NCBI RefSeq assembly: GCF_900156895.1
Contig: NZ_FTPD01000078.1
Location: 1-64,000 of the forward strand
Length of the DNA stretch: 64,000 nucleotides
Origin: Mesorhizobium prunaredense
GTDB taxonomy: Bacteria > Pseudomonadota > Alphaproteobacteria > Rhizobiales > Rhizobiaceae
Direction: 5' to 3'
Shown here: piece by piece, positions 16,862 through 25,598 of the stretch
Layout of the letters: every line of letters starts with the position of its first letter
Numbering within the stretch: the first letter of the stretch is position 1
Notes under the pieces: model-generated
Databases searched by the model: none
Seen by the model: the letters and a program-made list of their open reading frames with translations, nothing else
What the model was told of the DNA's origin: nothing
Translations under genes and position numbers: made by a program

Positions 16862-16956
16862 GGTCTCGCAATCTGATTCAGCACTGCAAGACGACTATCA
16901 TGGTTGCCCCAAAAGAAGATGGGCCAAAAGAAGACAGGGCCCATTCCCTTCGTCGT

Positions 16957-18138
16957 TCAGGGCTTTGGCTGAAGCGTTTCGTGGCGCTGACGCAGCCAGT
17001 TGTGGAAGCGGTGCAATTCATATTCCTCGGGCATCAGCACGCCCGCCCTATGGCGCATCGAGCGCAGGCCCTTCTGGTTGACTGCGCAGATTTCAGCGTC
17101 CTCCTCGAGAACCTGGCGGCCGAAGGCGACAATGTTGTCGATGTCCGCCGTCGGGTCGGCGAGCGCCTCCGGCGAAAAAAGCCATTCGGCGGTCAGTTCG
17201 GTCTGCTCCGGGCCGAGCGGCACCAGCCGCACGGTCCTGACATAGTCGACATGGCCGACGATGAACATCGACGGCAGGTTGGTGGCATAAGTCTGTCCGG
17301 CGCTACGCTCAGGCGAAGTCAGCTTGGGAAAGACCGGGCCGTGGACGCGGCCGTCGCGCGACCACGTCTCGGCTCCGGCCCGCAGGCCGCCGGAAAACTC
17401 CGGCGCATCGTTATCGGCCTGACGCGCCCATTCGGGGTCGTCGTGCCGCCCCATCAGGCCGCGGCCATAGATCGGCACCAGCCGCGACAGGTCCTTGTGG
17501 ACACCAGGGCAATGCAGGCACTCGTTGAAGTTCTCCCAAAAAATCTTCCAGTTGCAGTTCATCACCTTGCGCAGCAGATGGCCGGACACCAGCGTTTCCA
17601 GCGGCCAGTTGGCGAGATTGCCGGATGCGGGATCGAAGGATGTTTCTGCCGTGCCGGCGGCATCTTCCGCCAGATTGACGAAGACAAAGCCGCGCCACAC
17701 CGACAGCGCGACGCGGTAGAGTGGATGATCGGCCTTGTCGAAGCCTTCAGGCAGCGATTTCGACGGCACGCGTACGAGATCGCCGCGCAGCGAATAGGAC
17801 CAGGCGTGATAGGGGCAGATGATGAGCCGCGCCTTCAGCCGTCCTTCGCTCTCCCGGCAGAGCTGCGAGCCGCGGTGCCGGCAGGTGTTGTGGAAGGCGC
17901 GAAGCGCGCCGGTCTCGTCGCGCAGCACGACGATCTCCTGGGTGCCGACACGGAACGTTCTGAACGCCAGCGGCTGGGCAAGGTCGGCCTCGCGGCAGAC
18001 GAGCAGCCAACCTCGATACCAGATCGCGTCGAGATCGCGCTGATGGGCGTCGATGTCCCAGTAGGCTGACGACGGCAGCGTCGGTTCAAGTCGCGTCAAA
18101 CCGTTATAGCGATCGTGCTCGCTCGGGCTGGGTTGCAT
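16957..18138 (-). CDS. Rieske-type aromatic-ring/quaternary-amine monooxygenase, alpha subunit
   Basis: The 393-aa protein has a Rieske [2Fe-2S] motif (CRHRGSQLC...CPYHAW; ligands C-x-H and C-x2-H, about residues 88-112) and a mononuclear-iron region with NFNECLHCPGVH near 200. Architecture and length fit the glycine-betaine monooxygenase (GbcA)/carnitine-oxygenase branch as well as aromatic dioxygenases. No reductase partner lies beside it, so electrons must come from elsewhere. The methylated-amine genes later in the window make a betaine-type substrate attractive, but this is inference. The ATG at 18138 has AGGAAG upstream; the frame is open to 18204. Confidence 0.78.
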   Translation of the reverse strand: MQPSPSEHDRYNGLTRLEPTLPSSAYWDIDAHQRDLDAIWYRGWLLVCREADLAQPLAFRTFRVGTQEIVVLRDETGALRAFHNTCRHRGSQLCRESEGRLKARLIICPYHAWSYSLRGDLVRVPSKSLPEGFDKADHPLYRVALSVWRGFVFVNLAEDAAGTAETSFDPASGNLANWPLETLVSGHLLRKVMNCNWKIFWENFNECLHCPGVHKDLSRLVPIYGRGLMGRHDDPEWARQADNDAPEFSGGLRAGAETWSRDGRVHGPVFPKLTSPERSAGQTYATNLPSMFIVGHVDYVRTVRLVPLGPEQTELTAEWLFSPEALADPTADIDNIVAFGRQVLEEDAEICAVNQKGLRSMRHRAGVLMPEEYELHRFHNWLRQRHETLQPKP

Positions 18139-18256
18139 GACCGGCTTCCTGTGGTGCCCCAGCCGACACCCGGCGGCGAAAATTGTCAATCGCGGCGCCG
18201 GCATTGCCGGTTTCGATCGTAGCGCATAATCATGTGGCTGGATAAGGGGGTGGAAC

Positions 18257-18949
18257 GTGGCCGCACGACGGATGTCTCTTACGCCGGAACTGGTCGCGCG
18301 CTGCTGGCGCGAGGTCGAGGACGCTGGGCCCGATCCGGACGCAACGCATCTGGACGACAGCGACTATGGCGCAATGCTGGACGAATTGCGGCCTGAACTC
18401 CCCGTCGCCGAGCCGCTTTGGCTGTTCGGCTACGGCTCGCTGATCTGGAAACCCGAAATCGATCATGTCGAGGAACGGGTCGCCGTGGCGCGCGGCTGGC
18501 ACCGGTCCTTTTGCATGAACATGACGCGCTGGCGCGGCACCAAGGATAGTCCCGGTTTGATGATGGCTCTCGACCGTGGCGGACAATGCATGGGCGTCGC
18601 CTTTCGGCTGGCCGACGGTGATCGGCGGCAACAGCTGGACAAGCTTTTCAGGCGCGAGATGACGCTGAAGCCGACAAGCTACAAGCCTCGGCTGCTCGGG
18701 CTGGCGAGCGACGTCGGCCCGCTGAAGGCCCTGGCTTTCGTCATCAACCGCAAGGGCCTCACCTATGCCGGACCGCTTGATGATCATGAGGTCGTCGGAA
18801 GACTGGCCACGTCCTGCGGACACTGGGGGTCAGGTGCCGACTATCTCTACAACACGGTGAAAAATCTGGAGGAGCGCGGCATTCACGATCGCCATCTATG
18901 GCGACTCCAGCGGCTTGTTGCCGAGCGGATCACTGCGTCGAAGCCTTGA
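18257..18949 (+). CDS. chaC: Glutathione-specific gamma-glutamylcyclotransferase (ChaC family)
   Basis: ChaC enzymes cleave glutathione to 5-oxoproline and Cys-Gly in the cytoplasm. The 230-aa protein shows the substrate-binding loop LWLFGYGSLIWKP (near residue 54) and the conserved RRSFC-like, RGTKDSPG and YKPRLL segments. A GTG start at 18257 has AAGGGGG 6 nt upstream; the in-frame ATG at 18272 is the alternative. It is divergent from the Rieske gene, with 118 bp between the two starts. Confidence 0.85.
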   Translation: MAARRMSLTPELVARCWREVEDAGPDPDATHLDDSDYGAMLDELRPELPVAEPLWLFGYGSLIWKPEIDHVEERVAVARGWHRSFCMNMTRWRGTKDSPGLMMALDRGGQCMGVAFRLADGDRRQQLDKLFRREMTLKPTSYKPRLLGLASDVGPLKALAFVINRKGLTYAGPLDDHEVVGRLATSCGHWGSGADYLYNTVKNLEERGIHDRHLWRLQRLVAERITASKP

Positions 18950-19030
18950 GGCGCGTGGCGCATTCACGCTGGTAGCGGGCGGAATTTGGTTTGCCGGGCG
19001 CGACGATTCTGCCTATAGTCGCTGCCGTCG

Positions 19031-19205
19031 TCGGTTCCTTTGGAACCAAGAGGGAATGCGGTGAGGGCAGAATTTGCCCAATGCCGTGGCTGCCCCCGCA
19101 ACTGTGTGCGGTAGTCCTCTCCATATGCCACTGAAGGGTTTCTTCGGGAAGGTGGGGAAGGGCGCTGATCCGCGAGCCAGGAGACCTGCCGGCGACAGGA
19201 GAACT
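19031..19205 (+). ncRNA. Cobalamin (adenosylcobalamin) riboswitch
   Basis: Class I cobalamin riboswitch landmarks occur in order: GGTTCC...GGAACC P1-like arms, AAGAGGGAATGCGGTG, the core CCCCCGCAACTGTG, GCCACTG, GGGAAGG, and the B12-box region CGCGAGCCAGGAGACCTGCC at about 19171-19190. It precedes cbtB by about 40 nt, so cobalt uptake and the downstream cob genes should be repressed when coenzyme B12 is plentiful. Confidence 0.93.
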
Positions 19206-19244
19206 GACTTCTATGCCCTCGGGTGGAGGGCGAAAGGACAAGAC

Positions 19245-19424
19245 ATGAATACCGCTTCCGTCTCGCTCGGCGCTTCCGTCTCCTCGCAGTCGCGCTTCGT
19301 GCAGTTGGCGCTTGCTGCATTTCTCGGCATTTTCGTCATGGGTTTTGTCGGCTTCTCGCATATCGATGCGGTCCACAATGCCGCCCACGACTATCGCCAT
19401 TCGATGGGCTTTCCCTGCCACTGA
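19245..19424 (+). CDS. cbtB: Cobalt transporter subunit CbtB
   Basis: CbtB is a small single-helix partner of CbtA in B12-regulated cobalt uptake. The 59-aa product has one membrane helix (about residues 20-40) and the family C-terminal histidine cluster HNAAHDYRHSMGFPCH, a probable cobalt-binding site. AAAGGA at 19233-19238 precedes the ATG. It is the first gene under the riboswitch, with cbtA 15 bp downstream. Confidence 0.92.
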   Translation: MNTASVSLGASVSSQSRFVQLALAAFLGIFVMGFVGFSHIDAVHNAAHDYRHSMGFPCH

Positions 19425-19439
19425 CGAGGGGCTGACACC

Positions 19440-20204
19440 ATGACACTGTTTCGCAACGTCGTGTTCATCGCGGCGATCGCAGGGCTTGTGGCCGGCGTCG
19501 TTCTCGCCTGCATGCAGGCCTACGCCACGGTGCCGCTCATCCTCAAGGCGGAAGTCTACGAACAGGCCGGCGGTGGTCACACGCATGACCATGGTTTGGC
19601 GCCGGCCGCGACAGACAGCAATGCCATGAGCAGCGCCATGCCGGCTGAAGCAGCCACCGCGGAAGAGGAAGGCTGGGCGCCGGCCGATGGTTTTGAACGC
19701 TTCGCCTTCAACGTCGTTGCCAATGTCGTCACCGGCATCGGCTTTGCGCTGATCCTGGTCGCCGCTTCGGAGTTCGCCGGCGGCATCGGCAACTGGCGTC
19801 AGGGCCTGTTCTGGGGCTTTGCCGGCTTCGCCGTGTTCACGCTGGCTCCGAACCTCGGCTTGCCGCCCGAACTGCCGGCGATGCCGGCGGCCGATCTCGC
19901 CCAGCGCCAGATCTGGTGGACGGCGACGGTGGTGGCGACCGCGGCCGGTCTCGGCCTGCTCGCCTTTCGCAAGTCATTGCCGCTGGCGGTGATTGCCGTG
20001 GGGCTGATCGTGGCGCCGCATATTGTCGGCGCGCCGCAGCCCGACAGTTTCGAATCGCCGATCCCGGACGGCCTGCACCACCAGTTCGTGGTGGCGGTGA
20101 CGCTGACCAATCTGGTGTTCTGGCTGGTGCTCGGCGCTGTCGCCGGCTTGGTGCGCGGACGCTTGACTGGCACCGCAACCGGCCTGCGCGACAGCTTTGC
20201 CTGA
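19440..20204 (+). CDS. cbtA: Cobalt transporter subunit CbtA
   Basis: The 254-aa integral membrane protein has about five or six helices. A histidine-rich loop after the first helix (GGGHTHDHGLA, near residue 50) fits cobalt capture, and the LHHQFVVAVTLTNLVFW segment near the C-terminus is typical of the family. With CbtB it forms the predicted cobalt importer found under B12 riboswitches. The next gene, cobU, starts 8 bp before its stop. Confidence 0.9.
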   Translation: MTLFRNVVFIAAIAGLVAGVVLACMQAYATVPLILKAEVYEQAGGGHTHDHGLAPAATDSNAMSSAMPAEAATAEEEGWAPADGFERFAFNVVANVVTGIGFALILVAASEFAGGIGNWRQGLFWGFAGFAVFTLAPNLGLPPELPAMPAADLAQRQIWWTATVVATAAGLGLLAFRKSLPLAVIAVGLIVAPHIVGAPQPDSFESPIPDGLHHQFVVAVTLTNLVFWLVLGAVAGLVRGRLTGTATGLRDSFA

Positions 20205-20724
20205 TCGCGCTGCTCCAGGCAGCAAGCTGACCCTGGTCATCGGCGGTGCACGCTCGGGCAAGAGCGCGCATGCCGAAAGCCTGGTGGCGGCCTGTCCGGC
20301 GCCGTGGACCTATATCGCCACGGCGCAAGCCTATGACGACGAGATGCGCGAACGCATCGCGCTGCACCGGACGCGGCGCGGCGACGGCTGGACGACCATC
20401 GACGCACCGCTCGATCTCGTCGGCGCGATCGGGGCGCTGCCTGACGGCCGGCCCGTCCTGATCGACTGCCTGACGCTGTGGCTGTCCAACCATATGCTGG
20501 CCGAACGCGACATTGAGGCCGAATGCCGAGGGCTGGCGGATGTGCTGTCGCGGTCGCGCGGGCCGTGGTTCGTGGTTTCCAACGAGGTCGGCCAGGGCAT
20601 CGTGCCCGACAATGCGTTTGCCCGCCGGTTTCGCGATGCCGCCGGCCGGCTCAACCAGCAGGTCGCCGCCGTCGCCGGCACGGTGCTGCTGATGGTGGCG
20701 GGACTGCCGCTCAAGGTGAAGTGA
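20197..20724 (+). CDS. cobU: Adenosylcobinamide kinase/adenosylcobinamide-phosphate guanylyltransferase
   Basis: This bifunctional nucleotide-loop-assembly enzyme (CobP in Pseudomonas denitrificans naming) phosphorylates adenosylcobinamide and converts it to the GDP form. The 175-aa protein has the P-loop GGARSGKS (near residue 15), the guanylylated histidine region (RIALHRTRRGDGW), and NEVGQGIVPDN. The best start is a TTG at 20197 within the end of cbtA; initiation is probably by coupling, since no strong ribosome site is visible. Confidence 0.92.
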   Translation: MPDRAAPGSKLTLVIGGARSGKSAHAESLVAACPAPWTYIATAQAYDDEMRERIALHRTRRGDGWTTIDAPLDLVGAIGALPDGRPVLIDCLTLWLSNHMLAERDIEAECRGLADVLSRSRGPWFVVSNEVGQGIVPDNAFARRFRDAAGRLNQQVAAVAGTVLLMVAGLPLKVK

Positions 20725-20725
20725 T

Positions 20726-21340
20726 ATGACCGATATCGACGACAGGGACGAGGAACGCCACCGCGCCAAGATGGCCAAGCGCAAGGCGGTGCAGGACGCC
20801 GAGGTCGCGGCCAAGACCGTCGAGAAGGGACTGCTGATCGTCAACACCGGCCCCGGCAAGGGCAAGACCACTGCCGCCTTCGGACTGGCGCTGAGGATGC
20901 TCGGCTACGGCAGGCGTGTCGGCGTCGTCCAGTTCATCAAGGGCAAATGGCACACCGGCGAGAAGGACGCCTTTGCCGCCTTTGGCGACCGGGTCGTCTG
21001 GCACACGATGGGCGAGGGTTTTACCTGGGAAACGCAGGATCTGAAGCGCGACATCGCCGCCGCCGAGGCTGCCTGGGCCCAGGTGCTCGAGCTGATGGCC
21101 GATCCATCGATCAGCCTGCTGGTGCTCGACGAGTTGAATATCGCGCTGCGCTACGACTATCTCGATCTCGACACGGTGGTGACGGCGCTGAAAGGCCGGC
21201 GCGAAAACCTGCATGTCGTCGTCACCGGCCGCAACGCCAAGCCGGCGCTGGTCGATGCCGCCGATCTGGTCACCGAGATGGGCGTGACCAAGCATCACTT
21301 TTCCGCCGGCGTGAAGGCGCAGCAAGGCATAGAGTTCTGA
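20726..21340 (+). CDS. cobO: Cob(I)yrinic acid a,c-diamide adenosyltransferase
   Basis: CobO (CobA/BtuR type) transfers the adenosyl group of ATP to Co(I) corrinoids. The 204-aa protein has the P-loop NTGPGKGKTTAAFG near residue 39, VVQFIKGKW, and LLVLDELNIALRYDYLD near 130. It starts 1 bp after cobU and is the last gene before the terminator at 21674-21704. The cobW-cobN genes often found between cobU and cobO in relatives are absent. Confidence 0.94.
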   Translation: MTDIDDRDEERHRAKMAKRKAVQDAEVAAKTVEKGLLIVNTGPGKGKTTAAFGLALRMLGYGRRVGVVQFIKGKWHTGEKDAFAAFGDRVVWHTMGEGFTWETQDLKRDIAAAEAAWAQVLELMADPSISLLVLDELNIALRYDYLDLDTVVTALKGRRENLHVVVTGRNAKPALVDAADLVTEMGVTKHHFSAGVKAQQGIEF

Positions 21341-21420
21341 GGTTTTGCCCGCGCGAGGGGCAATGCTTCGGGCAGACGATGCATCCAACTCATGTTGAAA
21401 TGGCTAATTTGTCGATCTCA

Positions 21421-21604
21421 GCGCCGCCCCTCATTGCCCTGCCGGGCATTTCTCCCCGTGTAGTGACGGGGAGAAAGGACGACTTCGCAGAGGATTTCGC
21501 CAATCTCCAGCGTTGCGGAAAGGGTGCCGAGGGTCGCGACAAGCCCCCTTCTCCCCGTCACTACACGGGGAGGAGGTGCCGGCAGGCGGATGAGGGGCAG
21601 CGCC
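21421..21604. repeat. 184-bp palindromic intergenic element
   Basis: The ends mirror each other: GCCCCTCATTGCCCTGCCGG at the left, and GCCGGCAGGCGGATGAGGGG at the right. Inner hairpins CTCCCCGTGTAGTGACGGGGAG and CTCCCCGTCACTACACGGGGAG are near reverse complements. It belongs with 26534-26660 and 30087-30259. The remainder of 21341-21734 contains only the terminator. Confidence 0.8.
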
Positions 21605-21673
21605 AGCCTGAAGCGATTGGCGTTCTTGCTTTGTGCCGGCAGTTGTGTTGTATGGTGCTGATTTGCGCCCGCG

Positions 21674-21704
21674 ACCCGCCCCTTGAGGCGGGTTCTTTTA
21701 TTTT
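21674..21704 (+). terminator. Rho-independent terminator of the cbt-cob operon
   Basis: The stem ACCCGCC/GGCGGGT with a 6-nt loop is followed by TCTTTTATTTT. It lies between convergent cobO and cobD and should end the riboswitch-controlled transcript. Confidence 0.85.
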
Positions 21705-21734
21705 AGCGGATCTCGACCGGCGCAGGTCTGGACA

Positions 21735-22703
21735 TCACGCAACGATGACGATCACCGACAGCAAGCCGAACAGTGCTATCAGCAGCAAGTCGGCAGCCCG
21801 ATAGAGTCTCAGCGCTCGCCTGATGTCCATGCTCTCGACATCGCGGCGGCCGCCTTCGCCCATGAACGCGTCGTCGACCATGACGCCGTCGTAGGAGCGC
21901 GGCCCGGCCAACGCCAGGCCGAGCGCGCCGGCCATCGCCGCCTCAGGCCAGCCGGCATTGGGCGAGCGGTGCTTTTTCGCGTCGCGCCGCACGGTGCGCC
22001 AGGCGTTGCCGGCATCGGCGTCTTTGACCAGGAAGGCGGCCAGCACGATGAGCAGCGCGGTCAGCCGCGACGCCGGCAGGTTGATCAGATCGTCGAAGCG
22101 CGCCGCCGCCCGGCCAAAAGCCTCGTGGCGCGGCGTGCGGTGGCCGATCATCGAATCGGCGGTGTTGGCGGCCTTGTAGGCGACGCCGCCGGCCAGCCCG
22201 CCGACGCCGATCCAGAAGACCGGCGCGACGACGCCGTCGGAAAAATTTTCGGCGAGGCTCTCGATCGCCGCGCGGCAGACGCCGGCTCTGTCGAGCTTTT
22301 CCGGATCGCGGCCGACGATCTGCGAGACGGCAACACGACCGATGTCGAGTCCGCCATTGTCGAGTCCGTCGGCCACCGCCTCGACATGCTCGGCCAGGCT
22401 CTTCTGCGACAGCAGCGATGTCGCCAGGAGCGCGGTGAGGATCAATCCGGCTGGAATGCCCGCGAGCATGGTTTCCACCGCGAAAGCGATGGTGGCCGGC
22501 ACCAGCACGATGATCAGCAGCGCATGAACACCGCGCCGGCGACGCAGGGCGTCGGAATCAGTATCGCGGTTGAGCCTGCGGTCGAGAAAGGATATCAGCC
22601 TGCCGAACCAGGTGACGGGATGGCCGATGGCGCCGAGCAGCCAGCTGGGATAGCCGACAGCGAATTCAACAAGCAGTGACAGGAAAGCGATCAGGATCGA
22701 CAT
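21735..22703 (-). CDS. cobD: Adenosylcobinamide-phosphate synthase CobD/CbiB
   Basis: This integral membrane enzyme joins the aminopropanol (phosphate) linker to adenosylcobyric acid. The 322-aa protein begins MSILIAFLSLLVEFAVGYPSW and contains the family segments HPVTWFGRLI, LAENFSDGVVAPVFW and NTADSMIGHRTPRHEAFG. The start codon overlaps that of divergent cobC by two bases (CATG at 22701-22704), an unusually tight arrangement. Confidence 0.93.
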   Translation of the reverse strand: MSILIAFLSLLVEFAVGYPSWLLGAIGHPVTWFGRLISFLDRRLNRDTDSDALRRRRGVHALLIIVLVPATIAFAVETMLAGIPAGLILTALLATSLLSQKSLAEHVEAVADGLDNGGLDIGRVAVSQIVGRDPEKLDRAGVCRAAIESLAENFSDGVVAPVFWIGVGGLAGGVAYKAANTADSMIGHRTPRHEAFGRAAARFDDLINLPASRLTALLIVLAAFLVKDADAGNAWRTVRRDAKKHRSPNAGWPEAAMAGALGLALAGPRSYDGVMVDDAFMGEGGRRDVESMDIRRALRLYRAADLLLIALFGLLSVIVIVA

Positions 22704-23757
22704 GAAGTCTCTTGATGGAGCGGCGGCAGTGGTGGATCACGGCGGAAGCCTTGGCCGGGCGATGGCGCTTTTTTCCAATGCGCCGCAGCCCTTTGTCGAC
22801 CTCTCGACCGGTATCAATCCGCACTCCTACCCGTTTTTTGAGTTGCCCGCCACCGCTCTGTCAAGATTGCCGGAAGCTGCGCGGGTCCGTGATCTGGCCG
22901 ACGTTGCGGCAAGCGCCTACGGTGCGCCATCGGCAGCGAATGTGGTGGCCGCGCCGGGCACGCAGATCCTGTTGCCGCGCGTCGCCTCGCTGGCGAGCCC
23001 CGGCAAGGCGCTGGTGCTCGGGCCGACCTATGCTGAACATCAGCGGGCGGCGGCGATCGTCGGTCATGCGGTGATGGAGGTCGACGATTTCGAGGCCCTG
23101 GCAGGAGCCGACCTCGCCATCGTCGTCAACCCCAACAATCCGGACGGGCGCGTCATTGCACGCAAGAGGCTGCTTGAGCTTGCCGGAAAATTGCGCGCCA
23201 GAGGCGGTCTGCTGGTCGTCGACGAGGCGTTCATGGATGTCGGCCCGCGCGCGGAAAGCCTAGCCGGCGATGTCGGCCAGGGTGGCGTTGTCGTGCTGCG
23301 GTCCTTCGGCAAGTTCTTTGGTCTTGCCGGCCTGCGGCTTGGCTTTGCACTGGCCGACGCGCTGACGGTCGAACGGCTGGAGGCGCAGTTCGGGCCGTGG
23401 GCGGTTGCCGGACCGGCGCTCGAATATGGGCTCCGCGCGCTTGCCGACAGCGGCTGGCAGGCCGAAATGCGGCGCCGTCTGGCAGAGGATGCCGCGCGGG
23501 TCGATGCGCTGTTCGGCCGCTTCGGCGTTGCTGTTGCCGGCGGCACCACGCTGTTCCGCTATATCAGGCTGTCGGACGCCGCCGGTCTGTTTTCGGTGCT
23601 TGGCGAGCGCGGCATCCTGCTTCGCCATTTCTCCGACCGTCCGCATGTGCTGCGCGCCGGGCTGCCGGGCGGCGACGAGGAATGGCAGCGGCTCGAATCG
23701 GCTCTTGCCGACTGGGCGCAACAGCGCGACGATGACGCCAAGGAGATCAAACAATGA
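22702..23757 (+). CDS. cobC: L-threonine-O-3-phosphate decarboxylase (CobC)
   Basis: This PLP-dependent, aminotransferase-fold enzyme makes (R)-1-amino-2-propanol phosphate for the lower loop of B12. The 351-aa protein has DLSTGINPHSYP near residue 34, NPNNPDGR near 140, VVDEAFMDVGP near 172 and the PLP-lysine region LRSFGKFFGLAGLRLG near 200. The ATG at 22702 gives the full family N-terminus, though GTG codons at 22729 or 22732 are possible. The stop overlaps the next gene by 4 bp. Confidence 0.92.
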   Translation: MKSLDGAAAVVDHGGSLGRAMALFSNAPQPFVDLSTGINPHSYPFFELPATALSRLPEAARVRDLADVAASAYGAPSAANVVAAPGTQILLPRVASLASPGKALVLGPTYAEHQRAAAIVGHAVMEVDDFEALAGADLAIVVNPNNPDGRVIARKRLLELAGKLRARGGLLVVDEAFMDVGPRAESLAGDVGQGGVVVLRSFGKFFGLAGLRLGFALADALTVERLEAQFGPWAVAGPALEYGLRALADSGWQAEMRRRLAEDAARVDALFGRFGVAVAGGTTLFRYIRLSDAAGLFSVLGERGILLRHFSDRPHVLRAGLPGGDEEWQRLESALADWAQQRDDDAKEIKQ

Positions 23758-24257
23758 TCCATGTCTGTTCGCTGTCGAAAATCGAGGAAACAGTCGCGAA
23801 GACCGGCGCCGAGTGGCTGCTTTCTCTGCTGGCCGCCGGTACCGAAGTGACGCGCCCGGCCTCGATCTCCCGGGAAAACCATCTGCATCTGGTCATGCAC
23901 GACATTGCCGTGGCGCAAGAGGGCATGACCATGCCGGGCGAGGAGCATGTCCGCAACCTGCTCGATTTCGCGCGCCGATGGGATCGTGCAAGGCCGCTGG
24001 TCGTGCATTGCTATGCCGGCATCAGCCGGTCGACCGCCTCGGCCTACATCATTGCGGCAGCACTGGCGCCGAAGCGCGACGAGTTCGAATTGGCTGAGAC
24101 TTTGCGCGCGCTGTCGCCCTCGGCAACACCTAATCCGCGATTGATTTCGGTGGCCGACACGCTGCTTGATCGCAACGGCCGGATGATCGAAGCGATCCAG
24201 GCGATCGGGCGCGGCGCGGATGCTTTCGAAGGCACGCCGTTCGAATTGAGAATCTGA
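23754..24257 (+). CDS. Protein-tyrosine/dual-specificity-phosphatase-like protein coupled to cobC
   Basis: The 167-aa protein carries the cysteine-phosphatase P-loop HCYAGISRSTAS (residues about 84-95; Cys and Arg of CX5R intact) with an aspartate-containing VMHDIA segment upstream. It starts inside the stop of cobC (ATGA) and so is co-translated with a B12 gene. The substrate is unknown. One possibility is a phosphorylated B12 intermediate, such as alpha-ribazole phosphate or cobalamin phosphate, whose phosphatase is not otherwise seen in this locus; a protein phosphotyrosine target is equally possible. Confidence 0.8.
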   Translation: MIHVCSLSKIEETVAKTGAEWLLSLLAAGTEVTRPASISRENHLHLVMHDIAVAQEGMTMPGEEHVRNLLDFARRWDRARPLVVHCYAGISRSTASAYIIAAALAPKRDEFELAETLRALSPSATPNPRLISVADTLLDRNGRMIEAIQAIGRGADAFEGTPFELRI

Positions 24258-24318
24258 GCCTAAAAACAAATTTCAGGAAAAGTGCGTAGGAGTTCTAGGA
24301 CGCGGCCAAAGGGGGCGA

Positions 24319-25533
24319 ATGATGATCGGGAGAATTTTGGCCATCTTTGTTAGCGTGGTCTGCGCGACAGGCAGCGCCACGGCCGCGTCCATGCCGGCTC
24401 TCAAGTCGATCGACCCGGCAGCGCTCCAAGCCACCGTCGAAGGTTTGGCCAAGGAACTTATGCTGCCCGGTGCCATGGTTTTGCTCACGACTCCGCGGGG
24501 CAACCTCGTCTTCGGCTACGGTACGACTGAACTGGGTGCCACGAACCCGCCGCGCGCCGATACCCACTTCCGTGCGGCCTCGAACACCAAGACGATGACC
24601 GCCGCTGTCATCGTGCAACTGGTGCAGGAAGGGAAACTGAGCTTCGCTGATCCGATCTCGAAATACGTCCAGGGCGTTCCCAACGGCGACGAGATCACCA
24701 TTCGGCAGCTCATAACAATGCGGAGCGGCCTCCCTAACTTCACCAATGCGGCGGAACTTGCCGAAAGCCTGGACAAGGAACCTTACAGGGTATGGACCGC
24801 TGACGAAGTACTCGGCATGGCGTTCAAACGGCCGCCGGACTTCGCGCCGGGTGCCGAATTCGAGTACAACAACACCAACTACTATCTGCTCGGCCTTGTT
24901 GCCGAGAAGATCGACGGCAAGCCGCTCTCGACCATCTTCCGGGACCGTCTGTTCGGGCCGCTCGGCATGAAGAACACGGCGTTGCCGCCGGCCACGTCGA
25001 ACGACATCCCCGAGCCATACTCAAACGGCTACCTCTACGGCAGTACCTCGTACGCCCTGGCTGATTCGCCCTATCCGGACGACCTCCAGGCTGCGGCCAG
25101 GGCGGGAACGCTCAAACCCAACGACGATACATGGCAGAATCCGTCCGCCTATTTTGCGGCTGGCGGAGTCATCTCCACCGCGGATGACCTCGCGACCTGG
25201 GTGCGCGCGCTGGTCGGGGGCAAGCTCTTCAATGCCGACTTCCAGCGGCAGTGGCTAGCAAGCCCTGAGGCGCCGGAGCCGGGCGAACCTGCCATGCAAA
25301 AATACGGCTATGGCATCCTCACGCTGACCTTCGGGCCTAACGAAATCTACTATCACGAAGGCGAGATGCCCGGTTACCAGTCCTTCATGGGCTACGATCC
25401 GGCTAATGACGTCACCCTGGTCATATGGACCAACCTGACGCTCGCGCTCGACGGCCAGGCGACCGCCAACACCTTGATGGTGAAGATACTGGACGAAATC
25501 TACACGGTGTCGCCGCTTCAAGAGGTGAAGTGA
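24319..25533 (+). CDS. Secreted serine hydrolase, class C beta-lactamase/DD-peptidase fold
   Basis: The 404-aa protein has an N-terminal signal peptide (hydrophobic to about residue 23) and the penicillin-binding triad: SNTK (S88, K91), YNN (183-185) and a third motif near HEGEMPGYQSF. This is the EstB/D-aminopeptidase/DD-carboxypeptidase-like branch; such enzymes act on peptides or esters in the periplasm and seldom confer resistance. ATG-ATG at 24319 follows GGGGGCG. It is a single gene between cobC's partner and an intergenic repeat. Confidence 0.85.
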   Translation: MMIGRILAIFVSVVCATGSATAASMPALKSIDPAALQATVEGLAKELMLPGAMVLLTTPRGNLVFGYGTTELGATNPPRADTHFRAASNTKTMTAAVIVQLVQEGKLSFADPISKYVQGVPNGDEITIRQLITMRSGLPNFTNAAELAESLDKEPYRVWTADEVLGMAFKRPPDFAPGAEFEYNNTNYYLLGLVAEKIDGKPLSTIFRDRLFGPLGMKNTALPPATSNDIPEPYSNGYLYGSTSYALADSPYPDDLQAAARAGTLKPNDDTWQNPSAYFAAGGVISTADDLATWVRALVGGKLFNADFQRQWLASPEAPEPGEPAMQKYGYGILTLTFGPNEIYYHEGEMPGYQSFMGYDPANDVTLVIWTNLTLALDGQATANTLMVKILDEIYTVSPLQEVK

Positions 25534-25598
25534 GGACACTCGCGCGCGAATGGAATCGCCCCTCGTGAGCGAGGCCTGAGCTGTTGGGATCAAACACC

